A stretch of 38,474 bases of DNA from a virus. Position numbers and translations under genes: made by a program. Below are positions 15,673 to 24,703 of this stretch, in pieces (position 1 is the first letter of the stretch; each line of letters opens with the position of its first letter). Below the pieces are notes generated by a model. The model did no database searches. It was not told where the DNA came from and was given only the letters and a program-made list of their open reading frames with translations. Location of the stretch: positions 1 to 38,474 of IMG/VR virus record IMGVR_UViG_3300032116_013718. One strand, written 5' to 3'.

Positions 15673-16652
15673 TATTTAATTGTATAATAATCCATCCAGT
15701 AGTCAATCATTTCATCTAGCATTGTCTCAAACGTATAATCATGAGACCACCCAGTTAATTTAGTTAGTTTGGAAGAATCACCTTTTAAATCGTGTAATTC
15801 TTCAGGTCTTAAGAACTTTTCATCTTGTGTAACGTATTCTTTATAATCCATCCCTAAAGATGAAAATACATAATCACAAAGTTCTCTAACTGAATGGGAT
15901 ATCCCTGTTGAACAAACAAAATCATCAGGATTTTCTAATTGTAGAATTTCCCACATAGCTTTAACATAATCTTTAGCGTGACCCCAATCGCGAGTTGCGT
16001 CAAGATTACCTAATTTTAGTTCATTAGATAGTCCTAATTTAATCTTAACGGCTTCTTTACATACTTTATTGGTTACAAAGTTTGTTCCTCTTCTTGGTGA
16101 TTCGTGATTAAATAAAATACCATTAGAAACAAACATCCCATATGAGTTTCTATAGTTACGACAAATATTGTAACTAAAAACTTTTGCACATCCGTATGGT
16201 GATACAGGATTAAGAGGAGTTGTTTCTCTTTGATACCCATCAGTATCAATTGAGTTACCAAACATTTCGGAAGACGACGCTTGATAAATTTTAATATCAG
16301 ATTTAATAAGTTTTACCGCCTCTAATAAATTTAAAGTACCTAATCCTGTGACATTTGCAGTATAAATTGGTTGGTCAAATGAAATTCTAACATGTGATTG
16401 TGCGGCCAAATTATAAACTTCGTCAGGCATTACTTTTTGAATTATATTAATTAGTGACGATAAATCAGTCATATCGGCATAATGTAATATAACTTTACCA
16501 AAAACATTATCCAATCTTGATGTTTGATTTTCGGATACTGAATTACGTTTAAGTGTTCCATGTACCTCATAACCTTTCTCTATTAATAATTCAGATAAAT
16601 ATGAACCGTCTTGACCATTTATACCTGTTATTAATGCAATTTTATTTTTCAT
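15672..16652 (-). CDS. gmd: GDP-mannose 4,6-dehydratase
   Basis: 326 residues, full length for the family. Converts GDP-D-mannose to GDP-4-keto-6-deoxy-D-mannose with NADP. The NADP-binding motif is ALITGINGQDGSYL (6-19). Catalytic residues are S127/S128 region plus E129 (ASSSEMFG), Y153 and K157 (PYGCAK), and NHESPRRGTNFVT (182-194) is the Gmd signature. Downstream on the same strand follow a ColD-like and an Fcl-like gene, so the product is probably used for GDP-colitose and possibly GDP-fucose. The 19-base gap to the gene upstream is one of the few spaces in the operon. Confidence 0.95.
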   Translation of the reverse strand: MKNKIALITGINGQDGSYLSELLIEKGYEVHGTLKRNSVSENQTSRLDNVFGKVILHYADMTDLSSLINIIQKVMPDEVYNLAAQSHVRISFDQPIYTANVTGLGTLNLLEAVKLIKSDIKIYQASSSEMFGNSIDTDGYQRETTPLNPVSPYGCAKVFSYNICRNYRNSYGMFVSNGILFNHESPRRGTNFVTNKVCKEAVKIKLGLSNELKLGNLDATRDWGHAKDYVKAMWEILQLENPDDFVCSTGISHSVRELCDYVFSSLGMDYKEYVTQDEKFLRPEELHDLKGDSSKLTKLTGWSHDYTFETMLDEMIDYWMDYYTIK

Positions 16653-16671
16653 ATTAAGTTAATTGTTTTTA

Positions 16672-17826
16672 TTATTGATTTATAATTTCACATATAAAAT
16701 TTATTTCATCATAAGTTAAATCTTGATGGTTAGGTATGTAAAAACCATAGTTATTTACTAACTCACAATTTGGTAAAGACTGGTAACCATATTTCTCAAA
16801 CCACATTGGTTTTTTAGACATGTCACCAGCAATTAAGGGTCTAACTTCAATATTGTTTTCTTGTAATTTTTTAACAATTTCATTTTTATTTTCATTAACA
16901 ATGGGATATGAAAAACTTGATATAAAATTCATATCGAAATTAGAAATATTTAATTTATTATTTTTAATACTGCTTAGGTATTGTTTAAAATTATTATTTC
17001 TTTTTTTAGAGTAATCATCTAATTTGTCAATTGCTCTTAATCCAATAAAAGCTTGTAAATCAGTTGCTCTTAAATTAAATCCTGGAACGTAAAAATTATA
17101 TAATGATGAAAAATCATCAACTGAATATTTTAATCTTAATTCTTTTTGTTTCCATTCAGGTAAGTCTCTATCCCATCCATGACTTCTCATCATTAATAAT
17201 AGGTGATAAAAATCTTCATCATTTGTATTGATAAACCCACCTTCAATGGTACTTAAATGATGTCCAAAATACATTGAGAAAAAAGACGCTAATCCAAATG
17301 ACCCTAAAAATTTATCATTATATTTTGACCCCATACTTTCACAAACATCTTCAAATAAAACAACATCATATTTTTTACATAGTTCTAAAATTCTATCCAT
17401 GTCAGGAACAAGACCAAGTGGTGAAACTAATATAAATGAGGATGGAGAATGCTCAATAAATAATTCCTCTAAATGTTTTAAATCACAAGATAAGTCATGT
17501 AAATTACAATCACACATAATAGGTTCCATACCTAATAGAATTGGGGAACTTACATCTGTTGCCCAACTTAAAGATGGTACTATAATTTTTTTATTTTTAA
17601 TTTTTTTTGAATATAAAAACGCGGCTAAACTTAATAAAATTGATGATGAACCTGAGTTTACATAAACAGAATATTTTGTACCGATTTTATCGGCCCATTT
17701 TTTTTCTAAATCGATTGTTAAATTTCCTTTAGTTAATCTTGGAATATCATCCTGAGATAACCATTCAATTAAAGACTGGATATCATCTTTATTTATTGTG
17801 TCATTTACTAAATTAATTTTTTTCAT
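16672..17826 (-). CDS. colD: ColD-like GDP-4-keto-6-deoxy-D-mannose 3-dehydratase
   Basis: 384 residues, DegT/DnrJ/EryC1/StrS fold. KYSVYVNSGSSSILLSLAA (51-69) and VVLFEDVCESMGSKY (155-169) bind PLP phosphate and ring. The usual PLP-lysine position in S-F-H-x-x-K is occupied by His: SMYFGHHLSTIEGGF, H189. That substitution and the following RSHGWDRDLPEW are hallmarks of ColD (His188 in the E. coli enzyme), a PLP- and glutamate-dependent 3-dehydratase that removes C3 oxygen to give GDP-4-keto-3,6-dideoxymannose. Perosamine synthases keep the Lys. The position between gmd and an Fcl/ColC homologue fits a GDP-colitose route. It overlaps the next gene by 4 bases (ATGA). Confidence 0.87.
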   Translation of the reverse strand: MKKINLVNDTINKDDIQSLIEWLSQDDIPRLTKGNLTIDLEKKWADKIGTKYSVYVNSGSSSILLSLAAFLYSKKIKNKKIIVPSLSWATDVSSPILLGMEPIMCDCNLHDLSCDLKHLEELFIEHSPSSFILVSPLGLVPDMDRILELCKKYDVVLFEDVCESMGSKYNDKFLGSFGLASFFSMYFGHHLSTIEGGFINTNDEDFYHLLLMMRSHGWDRDLPEWKQKELRLKYSVDDFSSLYNFYVPGFNLRATDLQAFIGLRAIDKLDDYSKKRNNNFKQYLSSIKNNKLNISNFDMNFISSFSYPIVNENKNEIVKKLQENNIEVRPLIAGDMSKKPMWFEKYGYQSLPNCELVNNYGFYIPNHQDLTYDEINFICEIINQ

Positions 17827-18755
17827 TTTTTAATAGTATTATAATTTTTTATAAACCAATCAATAGTTTCATTAATACCTTCCTCAATAGGTTTAAATTT
17901 ATAGTTGTTTACATGTGATATCGCCGGTTTTCTATGTTGACCTTTTGGTTTTGATAGGTCAAAAACAATATCACCATCATTAAATTCGAATTTTTTCTTT
18001 ATTAAATTTGCGATTTCTAAAACAGATATTTCGGTTTCATTAATTAACATACAATGCTCTTCAGATTTCCAATTTTCTAATGACCATAGTATCAAATCTG
18101 CCAAGTCATCGGAATGAACAAATTGTCGTAATTGTTTACCATCACCCCATATGACAAATTTTTCATTATTTATTTTAGACAAATATGCTCTGTGAATCAT
18201 ACCAGCAATTAAATGACTTGTTTCTAAATTAAAGTTGTCATGTCGACCATATAAATTCGTAGGTATTACCGAAAACCAATTTTTGTTTAAAACATTTCTA
18301 AAAATTTTAGTTTCATATCCTGAAAGTCTTTTAGCGTAAGAATAACCATAATTAGTATTATGTGGTTTACCTCTATCAATTTGCTCAGGTGTTAAAGGAA
18401 ATTCTATATTATCAGATGGGAATATACATGTTGATAATACGTTTACAAAGTTTTCGACTTTAAATTCGGCCGCGACTTTTAAAATATTATTATTTATATG
18501 GTAATTAATTTTAAAAAATTCTTCATTACTATCCATATTTGCTTTAATACCACCTACTTTGGCTGCACAGTGAATAATCGTATTAACACCGTCATTTTCT
18601 ATCTTATTTTTTATGTAGTTAAATGTTTCATCGTAATTTGTTAAATCCGCATCTTTTCTTGTGTGATAAACATGACCTTCACCTAATTTTTCTTTAAGTG
18701 ATGTCCCTAGTAATCCATTTGACCCTGTTACTAAAATTTTTTTATTATTTTCCAT
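17823..18755 (-). CDS. fcl: GDP-L-colitose (ColC-like) or GDP-L-fucose synthase
   Basis: 310 residues, short-chain dehydrogenase fold of the GMER/Fcl type. ILVTGSNGLLGTSL binds NADPH (7-20). AAKVGGIKAN (64-73) is the family signature. Catalytic residues S108, Y138 and K142 and the epimerase pair C110 and H181 (PTNLYGRHDNF then SHLI) are all present. Fcl epimerises C3 and C5 and reduces C4 of GDP-4-keto-6-deoxymannose; ColC is a close homologue that acts on the 3-deoxy compound from ColD. Sequence alone does not separate them; the neighbouring ColD favours ColC. The two upstream steps are encoded just downstream in the same operon. Confidence 0.88.
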   Translation of the reverse strand: MENNKKILVTGSNGLLGTSLKEKLGEGHVYHTRKDADLTNYDETFNYIKNKIENDGVNTIIHCAAKVGGIKANMDSNEEFFKINYHINNNILKVAAEFKVENFVNVLSTCIFPSDNIEFPLTPEQIDRGKPHNTNYGYSYAKRLSGYETKIFRNVLNKNWFSVIPTNLYGRHDNFNLETSHLIAGMIHRAYLSKINNEKFVIWGDGKQLRQFVHSDDLADLILWSLENWKSEEHCMLINETEISVLEIANLIKKKFEFNDGDIVFDLSKPKGQHRKPAISHVNNYKFKPIEEGINETIDWFIKNYNTIKK

Positions 18756-18775
18756 AGAATAAAATATATTGAATT

Positions 18776-19537
18776 TTATGATATAAGTGTATGATAATTA
18801 TTAATCCATTGTTTAGGTATAGGTGTTTTGTTTAGTTTACATAAAGATTCGTTACAAATAACTTTATTTTTATTAAAAAATCCTGCGGATATACTAAAAG
18901 TACTTGAACCAACGACTAATATATCTGAATGAACCATGTAATTAAAATGTTCTATAAATTTTTCACCTGAACTTACAGTATGGTATGTTATGTTTGGGAT
19001 TGTTATTGATAAATTAGGGTCCCCCCATGAAAATATATGAAAATGTGGATTTTCAATTACATCATTTAATTTAATAATTAAATTGTCATATATTGACGAA
19101 TCAATCCATCTGTAAGATTTATCTTCTTCTTTAATATCATCACCTCTACGGATATGTATAGCGATGTTAGTATATTGACTATTATATATTTTTGGATATT
19201 CATAGTGGTATGATGAACTTAATTTATTTAATATATTATCAGTGAAGTAATTTTCAGGCCCTTCATCAAATATTACATCATGTAAAAAAGGTTTAATTTC
19301 ACAATTTTCACCATTATAAAAATCGAAACCCATGTTGGAAATAATTTGACTTATTACTTCATTTAATAATGTGATTTCTTCGTTCTGAAAAGAATCTTTA
19401 TCTACTAATTTAATATTTTCAATTTTAGAGTGTAAATATTTTATACCCTTACTTTCACAATAAGAAATTCCTGATATAATACTGAATAATTGTGAACCAA
19501 AACCATCATTTCCTCTTTTAATTGTTAAACAACTCAT
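18776..19537 (-). CDS. Fucosyltransferase-like protein (GT11/GT23 type) A
   Basis: 253 residues. DGFGSQLF (11-18) takes the place of the GGLGNQLF motif, and HIRRGDD (128-134) is the GDP-sugar-binding HxRRGD motif of alpha-1,2/1,6-fucosyltransferases and protein O-fucosyltransferases. DILVVGSSTFSISAGFF near 210-226 corresponds to the NSTFSWW region of GT11. Donor is probably GDP-fucose or GDP-colitose. It shares 4 overlapping bases with the GT11 gene upstream and lies 20 bases before the Fcl-like gene. Divergent, so the family label is approximate. Confidence 0.75.
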   Translation of the reverse strand: MSCLTIKRGNDGFGSQLFSIISGISYCESKGIKYLHSKIENIKLVDKDSFQNEEITLLNEVISQIISNMGFDFYNGENCEIKPFLHDVIFDEGPENYFTDNILNKLSSSYHYEYPKIYNSQYTNIAIHIRRGDDIKEEDKSYRWIDSSIYDNLIIKLNDVIENPHFHIFSWGDPNLSITIPNITYHTVSSGEKFIEHFNYMVHSDILVVGSSTFSISAGFFNKNKVICNESLCKLNKTPIPKQWINNYHTLIS

Positions 19538-20316
19538 ACCTTAATCCATTTATCACAATATAAATCTATTGTATTTAAATGTGTATTATTAACCCCAAAC
19601 CATTTGGTCGGTATTATTACTTTTTTATTGTTATTACGATTTAGCCACGCTCCCCACCAGCTAAATGTTGAGTTTGCAATAATGTTATTTTTACATAATG
19701 ACATTAAATATAAATCAATATAATCGTAATTTCCTGAGATAAAAATTTTGTTTTTTATAAAACTTAAATTTTCTTCACACCATTTAATATCATCTGAAAA
19801 TATTAAATAATATTTATTTTCACCAATTATCTCCACTGATTTTTTATAATAATCAATAGTTTGTAATGTATGGTAATTTTGTAAATTAACAAAATCACCT
19901 CTTCTAACATGTAATGAACAATTATCTAATTTTAAAATGTCTGAATATTTTTCAGTTATAATTTTTTGACTTTCATCGTCAATACTAAAGAGTTCTAAAA
20001 TTTCTTCTCGGTATTCCGTAAAATATTTTTCACTTTGGAAATACCCAACTAATTTTATATCTGACTTGAAATCAGGTATTTCAACATAGTTAAAACTTGG
20101 TTCATGATATACCTTATAATTTTGTTCTAATTTTAAAAATTTTATTTTACGTAAAATATTTTTAATATAAAATTGATAGGAATTGTGAGGTGATATAGTA
20201 TCGGATATATCACAAATAAATTTATTATTATGTTTAATAGAATATGCATAAGATGATGAAATCTGAAATAAATAATTACCAAGACCCCCCATTAATTTAT
20301 TTGTAACTAAAAACAC
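19534..20316 (-). CDS. GT11 alpha-1,2-fucosyltransferase-like enzyme
   Basis: 260 residues. GGLGNYLFQI (10-19), HVRRGDF (136-142) and NSTFSWWGAWL (215-225) are the three GT11 signatures. GT11 enzymes move L-fucose from GDP-fucose to O2 of galactose, and known colitosyltransferases belong to the same family, so GDP-colitose is a fitting donor here. The start is a GTG at 20316: the first ATG (M9) would cut into the strand leading to GGLGN. It lies 4 bases after the upstream gene's stop. Cytosolic, no membrane segment seen. Confidence 0.9.
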   Translation of the reverse strand: MFLVTNKLMGGLGNYLFQISSSYAYSIKHNNKFICDISDTISPHNSYQFYIKNILRKIKFLKLEQNYKVYHEPSFNYVEIPDFKSDIKLVGYFQSEKYFTEYREEILELFSIDDESQKIITEKYSDILKLDNCSLHVRRGDFVNLQNYHTLQTIDYYKKSVEIIGENKYYLIFSDDIKWCEENLSFIKNKIFISGNYDYIDLYLMSLCKNNIIANSTFSWWGAWLNRNNNKKVIIPTKWFGVNNTHLNTIDLYCDKWIKV

Positions 20317-20320
20317 GTTT

Positions 20321-21115
20321 TTAATTTAAAAGTTTTTTTAATTTATCTTCAACCATAACCCCAAAGTCAACAAAATTTTTACTTTTATTATAGTTATTTT
20401 CAATTGACTTTATTTTAGATTGATATGTATTTTCATCAATATTTGATAAAACATTTTTTATATCGTCAATTGAATTAACTATAAACATACCTTCAGTGTC
20501 AAACCAATTATGAATATTTGGACATCCCATATATATGGGTATAGTCTTAGTTTGAAAACAATCAATTAATTTTTCAGTAAACCAATTCTCCGAACATGAG
20601 TTTTCAATTACAATGTGAAATTGAGAGTAAAACAATTCGTTTTTACTGTGATTTGAAGTCATCTTTAATAATCTTTCATCATTAAATGGATTATTAATAC
20701 TACTAAAAAAATCACATTTTATTTTAAAATCAAAATTAAATAAGTCAATTAGTTTATGACGTAAATGATGATTTGGAGTCATGGTTTTACCACCAATAAG
20801 AGTAGTTACTGAAAATTCTTTTTGATTAAAATTAAAATCATTAATCCAACAGGTGCCGAATAAATGTAAATGTGAATTTTTACATTTTTCCAAAATTTCA
20901 GAATTATGAGTTAAAATTAAATCAAAATCTTTATATCTTGAGTTAATAACTGCGTTTTTTAAATTTGATATTTCATCGGGCTCAACTAATAATAATACTC
21001 TTTTAATAGTTTTTTCAGCGTTTGGTAATAAATCAATCCATAGTTCTACCGGTTCAGGTAAAAATATATCTCGATGGAACCCAAATGTATTATGTATTTC
21101 AACTTTATAGTTCAT
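20321..21115 (-). CDS. GT10 alpha-1,3-fucosyltransferase-like enzyme
   Basis: 264 residues from the ATG at 21115. An upstream extension to 21199 would bury 95 bases in the next gene; the chosen start gives an 11-base overlap. FHIVIENSCSENWFTEKLIDCF then IPIYMGCPN (166-200) matches the GT10 donor-binding signature (F-x4-EN, TEK, P-x-Y/V-x-G). The N-terminal half is poorly conserved, as usual. Donor is expected to be GDP-fucose or a related GDP-6-deoxyhexose. Second of four adjacent fucosyltransferase-like genes in gene order from the 5' end. Confidence 0.8.
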   Translation of the reverse strand: MNYKVEIHNTFGFHRDIFLPEPVELWIDLLPNAEKTIKRVLLLVEPDEISNLKNAVINSRYKDFDLILTHNSEILEKCKNSHLHLFGTCWINDFNFNQKEFSVTTLIGGKTMTPNHHLRHKLIDLFNFDFKIKCDFFSSINNPFNDERLLKMTSNHSKNELFYSQFHIVIENSCSENWFTEKLIDCFQTKTIPIYMGCPNIHNWFDTEGMFIVNSIDDIKNVLSNIDENTYQSKIKSIENNYNKSKNFVDFGVMVEDKLKKLLN

Positions 21116-21941
21116 TTTGTAAGAATATTGATAATTTGGCGAATGTACTTTCAGGATTATAGTACAAAAAATTTGTTTTAGATAAAAGATAAATGTCAAT
21201 TAAACCCTCAATAGTACTTTCTTCAGATGTATATACATTATTAATCCATCCTAAATTATCATTAAGTTTTTTAACAGAATCTTTTTTTTGCCGAATAATT
21301 ATATTTTCAGGAAATTGATTTTTAATGTAAGATTCCCATTCAACACTATCTGAACAAAATAATATTTTAGATTTTGGATTATTTAATAATATATTTTTAA
21401 TTATTTGTATATAATTTGATATATTTTCGTGTATAAAATCAGTCCCTCGAGCATGTACCCCTATAACTGTTTTATCTATTTTATACATCTCAACAAAATC
21501 ATCAATTTTATTTTTAATATAATCAGTGACCTTGAGTGATTTTAATTGTTTAGATATTGAGTTAATCTCTAAAAATGAAGTGTTATGATAAATTAAAATG
21601 TATTTTTTGTCTTCACTATAAATTTCATTTAATCTATTTAAATCTTTAACTTCACACAAATATGATAAATTTAATAAGTCATTATTATTATTTAATGACG
21701 CGTCATGTGTGATAAAATCTTTATTTGTGTAAATTACAGTTTCGGAAGGATTAAGATTATTTATTTTAATTTCTGTTATTTCATTTGAAAACAAATTTTT
21801 AAACTGCCCCATACATCTAATTGTTTCGGGCCATACAACACCTACCTTTCTATCTAATTTTTCACATAATTCCATTATACATGATAATGGGATTAATCTA
21901 TTACCTAATCCTCCTGAAGAATAATTAATAATATATTTCAT
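21105..21941 (-). CDS. Fucosyltransferase-like protein (GT23/O-FucT type) B
   Basis: 278 residues. SSGGLGNRLIPLS (8-20) corresponds to the glycine-rich N-terminal motif, and GVHARGTDFI (161-170) to the HxRxxD motif that binds GDP-sugar in NodZ, POFUT and GT11 enzymes. ILFCSDSVEWESYI then IEGLIDIYLLSKTNFLYYNPESTFAKLS near the end fits the late donor-binding region. Divergent, so the substrate is unclear. First of the run of four fucosyltransferase-like genes, 2 bases after the methyltransferase stop. Confidence 0.72.
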   Translation of the reverse strand: MKYIINYSSGGLGNRLIPLSCIMELCEKLDRKVGVVWPETIRCMGQFKNLFSNEITEIKINNLNPSETVIYTNKDFITHDASLNNNNDLLNLSYLCEVKDLNRLNEIYSEDKKYILIYHNTSFLEINSISKQLKSLKVTDYIKNKIDDFVEMYKIDKTVIGVHARGTDFIHENISNYIQIIKNILLNNPKSKILFCSDSVEWESYIKNQFPENIIIRQKKDSVKKLNDNLGWINNVYTSEESTIEGLIDIYLLSKTNFLYYNPESTFAKLSIFLQNEL

Positions 21942-21943
21942 TA

Positions 21944-22678
21944 CTATTTAAAAAATGATAATAAAATTTTTCTTTTATTAAAAATTTCCGGCCAATTAGA
22001 TATATTATTTTTATAGTCGAATGATTTCTTTTTTGTTATAAAAGTCATTCCTAACAAAGAATAGTTAGTTTCAACCATAATATAATCGTCTTCATAAATT
22101 TTTAAAATTTGGTTGTTTTCAATATCTCTTTCATTGGTATTAAGTTTAATATTGAAAAAATCTTCAACAGCTTTATCAGGTGTATCCCAATTAATCCCTC
22201 CGTATGTGTCATACCCCATACCTGAGTTTCCAGTTTTTTTACCTTCACAAGAATGTCCTGGTTTATGAATATACCCGTCCCAACTAGTATCATGAAATAC
22301 GGCATAACCATTCTCTTTTATCAATCCCCACCAATGGTAAAGTTCACATAAAACTTGTTCTTTTGCGTGCACAGAATCAAAAAAAACTAAATCAACTTGT
22401 CCATTTGTCCAAGTTTCGCCAACATAAACTGAATCGTCTTTAATGTAGTTGTAGTTTGGATGATTACTGTTAAATATAGGGTTTACAGGGTCTATTGCGT
22501 AAATAATATTATTATTGTTAATAGAGTTATTAATCATTATTCTTGAGCTTGCTCCTTCATAAATTCCAATATCTACTAATATACCATTTTGAATACTATC
22601 GGTTAATTCCATCAGCCTTTTAGATGAAACATCACCTAATTCTGATTTAATAAAATTTAATTCGTTTTCTGAAATCAT
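21944..22678 (-). CDS. Class I SAM-dependent methyltransferase
   Basis: 244 residues. VDIGIYEGASS (35-45) is motif I binding SAM, IIYAIDP (near 57-63) the acidic loop, DLVFFDSVHA (about 97-106) motif IV, and LIKENGYAVFHDT the following strand. This matches the Methyltransf_24-like group that includes sugar O-methyltransferases such as macrocin-type enzymes. In this context a sugar O-methyl cap is the likely product. A Gly/Trp-rich loop (CEGKKTGNSGMGYDTYGG) may bind substrate. It lies 17 bases after the AsnB-like gene stop and 2 bases before a fucosyltransferase-like gene. Confidence 0.82.
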   Translation of the reverse strand: MISENELNFIKSELGDVSSKRLMELTDSIQNGILVDIGIYEGASSRIMINNSINNNNIIYAIDPVNPIFNSNHPNYNYIKDDSVYVGETWTNGQVDLVFFDSVHAKEQVLCELYHWWGLIKENGYAVFHDTSWDGYIHKPGHSCEGKKTGNSGMGYDTYGGINWDTPDKAVEDFFNIKLNTNERDIENNQILKIYEDDYIMVETNYSLLGMTFITKKKSFDYKNNISNWPEIFNKRKILLSFFK

Positions 22679-22695
22679 TATTATTTGTTTTTTTT

Positions 22696-24024
22696 TTAAA
22701 ATCCTATTTTTTCATCCTTAGTAAAGGGGTAGTTATTTTCAGTTAAATAATTATATAAAACTGATTTATAATGTAAATTTTTTAAATCTGAATTTAACCA
22801 CAAAAATTCTTGTACAACTTTTTTATCTAAAAATGGATATCTAGCTTCAATACCATAAGACCCTGCGACATATTCTTCTTTAGCTAAATAGGATTCCATA
22901 GAACTATTAAAAAAACTTGGCCATGGGAATATTGTTGATAAATTATTTGGGTATAATCCACCAAAATTACTGTGATTGTATTTTTTAATACCCGCAAATC
23001 CATAATCTGAAAATATTTCATCCGCACCTTGTCCTGATAAAAATATTTTTTTACCTTCTTTAATTGCTTTTGAACATACATGTGATAAATGATTCGCCCC
23101 ATTGTCATCTACAAGTGATAACCAATATTCATTATAATTACTTGAGTTTGAATACGTGACATATTTAAATGGTTCAGTATTTGTTTCAATATAATCATGA
23201 GCAATTTTAATCTCATCAGGATTTTTTGTTAATCTTGTTGAGATTGCTTTATTTTCCATTAAACTAAATCTTTTATTTAAAACACTTTCATTCTCAGTAC
23301 CTATCACAGTATATGTTGAAAACGGTATGTTTTGATTTAACAATTCACAACAAATCGCTCCACTATCATATCCCCCACTTAAACCTAAAAATAATTTTTC
23401 TCTAAGATTTTTGGTTCGTTTTTTAATGGATTCTTTAAATGATATATTCCAGTCATTGTAATTATCCTTATGTTGATTTAAGTCAAATTCAGTAACTGTT
23501 AACGATTCAATTATATTACCATCAGTCAAGTCGATAATTAACGTTGTATTAGGTTCCATTTTTTTAATATTACTATAACCCATTTTTTCTAATGGTGTAA
23601 TATACGTTGAACAACTTAAATTATTTTTACCAACACTATAAAATATAGGTTTAGTTTTAAATGTATCTGTAGATAATATCAAAATATTTTTGGATAAATC
23701 CATTAATATTAATGCAAACTCGCCATCAAGTTCTCTAATAAATGTTTTACCATTTTTTATATATAATGGAATTAAACATTCTCCATCTGATTTATAATTT
23801 CCATATTTTTCATAATTATATATTTCACCATTATAGATACAAACAATATCATTGTTAAAAAATGGTTGTAAAGTATATTCACCAGTAATACTTAATAAAT
23901 TATGAACAAATGAATAACCTGATATTACAACATGATTTGTATTGTCAGGACCTCTAAATTTTGTAAAGAAATTTACATCATTTAAATTTACAATTTCTTT
24001 GTCCGCAAAAATAAAACTACACAT
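22696..24024 (-). CDS. Asparagine synthetase-like glutamine amidotransferase
   Basis: 442 residues, shorter than usual AsnB (about 550-630). The N-terminal Ntn glutaminase has Cys2 (MCSF), RGPD (24-27), NGEIYNY (65-71) and DGEFA (100-104). The ATP-binding synthetase domain has the PP-loop SGGYDS (216-221), then SGQGADEIFSDYG and GIEARYPFLDKKVV, all typical. It would use glutamine to amidate an acid: either aspartate or a sugar or uronic-acid carboxyl. AsnB-like genes occur in some bacterial O-antigen clusters, so a glycan amidation role is plausible. It begins 7 bases after the preceding gene. Confidence 0.87.
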   Translation of the reverse strand: MCSFIFADKEIVNLNDVNFFTKFRGPDNTNHVVISGYSFVHNLLSITGEYTLQPFFNNDIVCIYNGEIYNYEKYGNYKSDGECLIPLYIKNGKTFIRELDGEFALILMDLSKNILILSTDTFKTKPIFYSVGKNNLSCSTYITPLEKMGYSNIKKMEPNTTLIIDLTDGNIIESLTVTEFDLNQHKDNYNDWNISFKESIKKRTKNLREKLFLGLSGGYDSGAICCELLNQNIPFSTYTVIGTENESVLNKRFSLMENKAISTRLTKNPDEIKIAHDYIETNTEPFKYVTYSNSSNYNEYWLSLVDDNGANHLSHVCSKAIKEGKKIFLSGQGADEIFSDYGFAGIKKYNHSNFGGLYPNNLSTIFPWPSFFNSSMESYLAKEEYVAGSYGIEARYPFLDKKVVQEFLWLNSDLKNLHYKSVLYNYLTENNYPFTKDEKIGF

Positions 24025-24031
24025 AATAAAT

Positions 24032-24703
24032 TTAATAATGTTTATTTCTAACTTGTGGAATTATATCGTTACCATAAAAACCACAATTTGCACATCCCTT
24101 AAGAATGTAAGGTTTAATGTTTAATTTATCAAGGACATAAGGTAATGAAATTTGGTCTCTTGACGAATATCTACATATTATTTCCCACCACATTAAATTC
24201 ATTTTATTAATGACTTCAGTATTTTTTCTAATACTACATGGTAATTCGTAAAGACCGTTATTTTTAGGATAGTTATTCAATTCATAGTATTTTTTTTGCT
24301 CCTGAATTAAATTAATATGGTCATAATTTAAATTTATTAATTCATTCGCTTCATCATATACACAATTTCTTTGTGGATGTTTAAATAATGCAATATCTGA
24401 ATTATTTATAATGTTATTTACAACATGGTAAGGGTCTATAATTACTTCATGTGTTGAGTCGACCCAAAAATAGTAATCATAATTAGGTAAAAATAAATTT
24501 GGTAAAATTTTATATATTTTAGCATTTCTTCGACCTCTATACAGGTTGTCAATTGTGAAATCTAAATTTTTATGTTGTGTCCAAATGGAATTGTCAGTAA
24601 TGTTGTCAACAAATGCATGATAATCAACGTTATCAAAAATTTTAGATGGATTGATTAATTTATTATTAATACCACTAATTGATGTAATTACCGCAATTTT
24701 CAT
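24032..24703 (-). CDS. Glycosyltransferase-like protein (DUF616/TOD1-MUCI70 type)
   Basis: 223 residues. RRNAKIYKILPNLFLPNYDYYFWVDSTHEV (about 57-86) supplies the acidic D-x-T metal/donor region, and ALFKHPQRNCVYDEANELI (about 104-122) is the H-P-x-R-x-C-V-Y-x-E-A signature I associate with DUF616, a GT-A-like family found in plants and bacteria. The likely role is sugar transfer, donor unknown. It overlaps the epimerase gene upstream by 4 bases (ATGA). No membrane anchor. Confidence 0.72.
   Translation of the reverse strand: MKIAVITSISGINNKLINPSKIFDNVDYHAFVDNITDNSIWTQHKNLDFTIDNLYRGRRNAKIYKILPNLFLPNYDYYFWVDSTHEVIIDPYHVVNNIINNSDIALFKHPQRNCVYDEANELINLNYDHINLIQEQKKYYELNNYPKNNGLYELPCSIRKNTEVINKMNLMWWEIICRYSSRDQISLPYVLDKLNIKPYILKGCANCGFYGNDIIPQVRNKHY

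Noticed and set aside
16672-17826. Perosamine synthase or other sugar aminotransferase
   Set aside because: The PLP-binding Lys is replaced by His189 and the RSHGWDRDL segment is that of ColD/RfbH dehydratases.
20321-21199. Longer form of the GT10-like protein starting at 21199
   Set aside because: It would add 28 residues translated from within the preceding gene (95-base overlap) and the extension is not GT10-like. The ATG at 21115 fits better.
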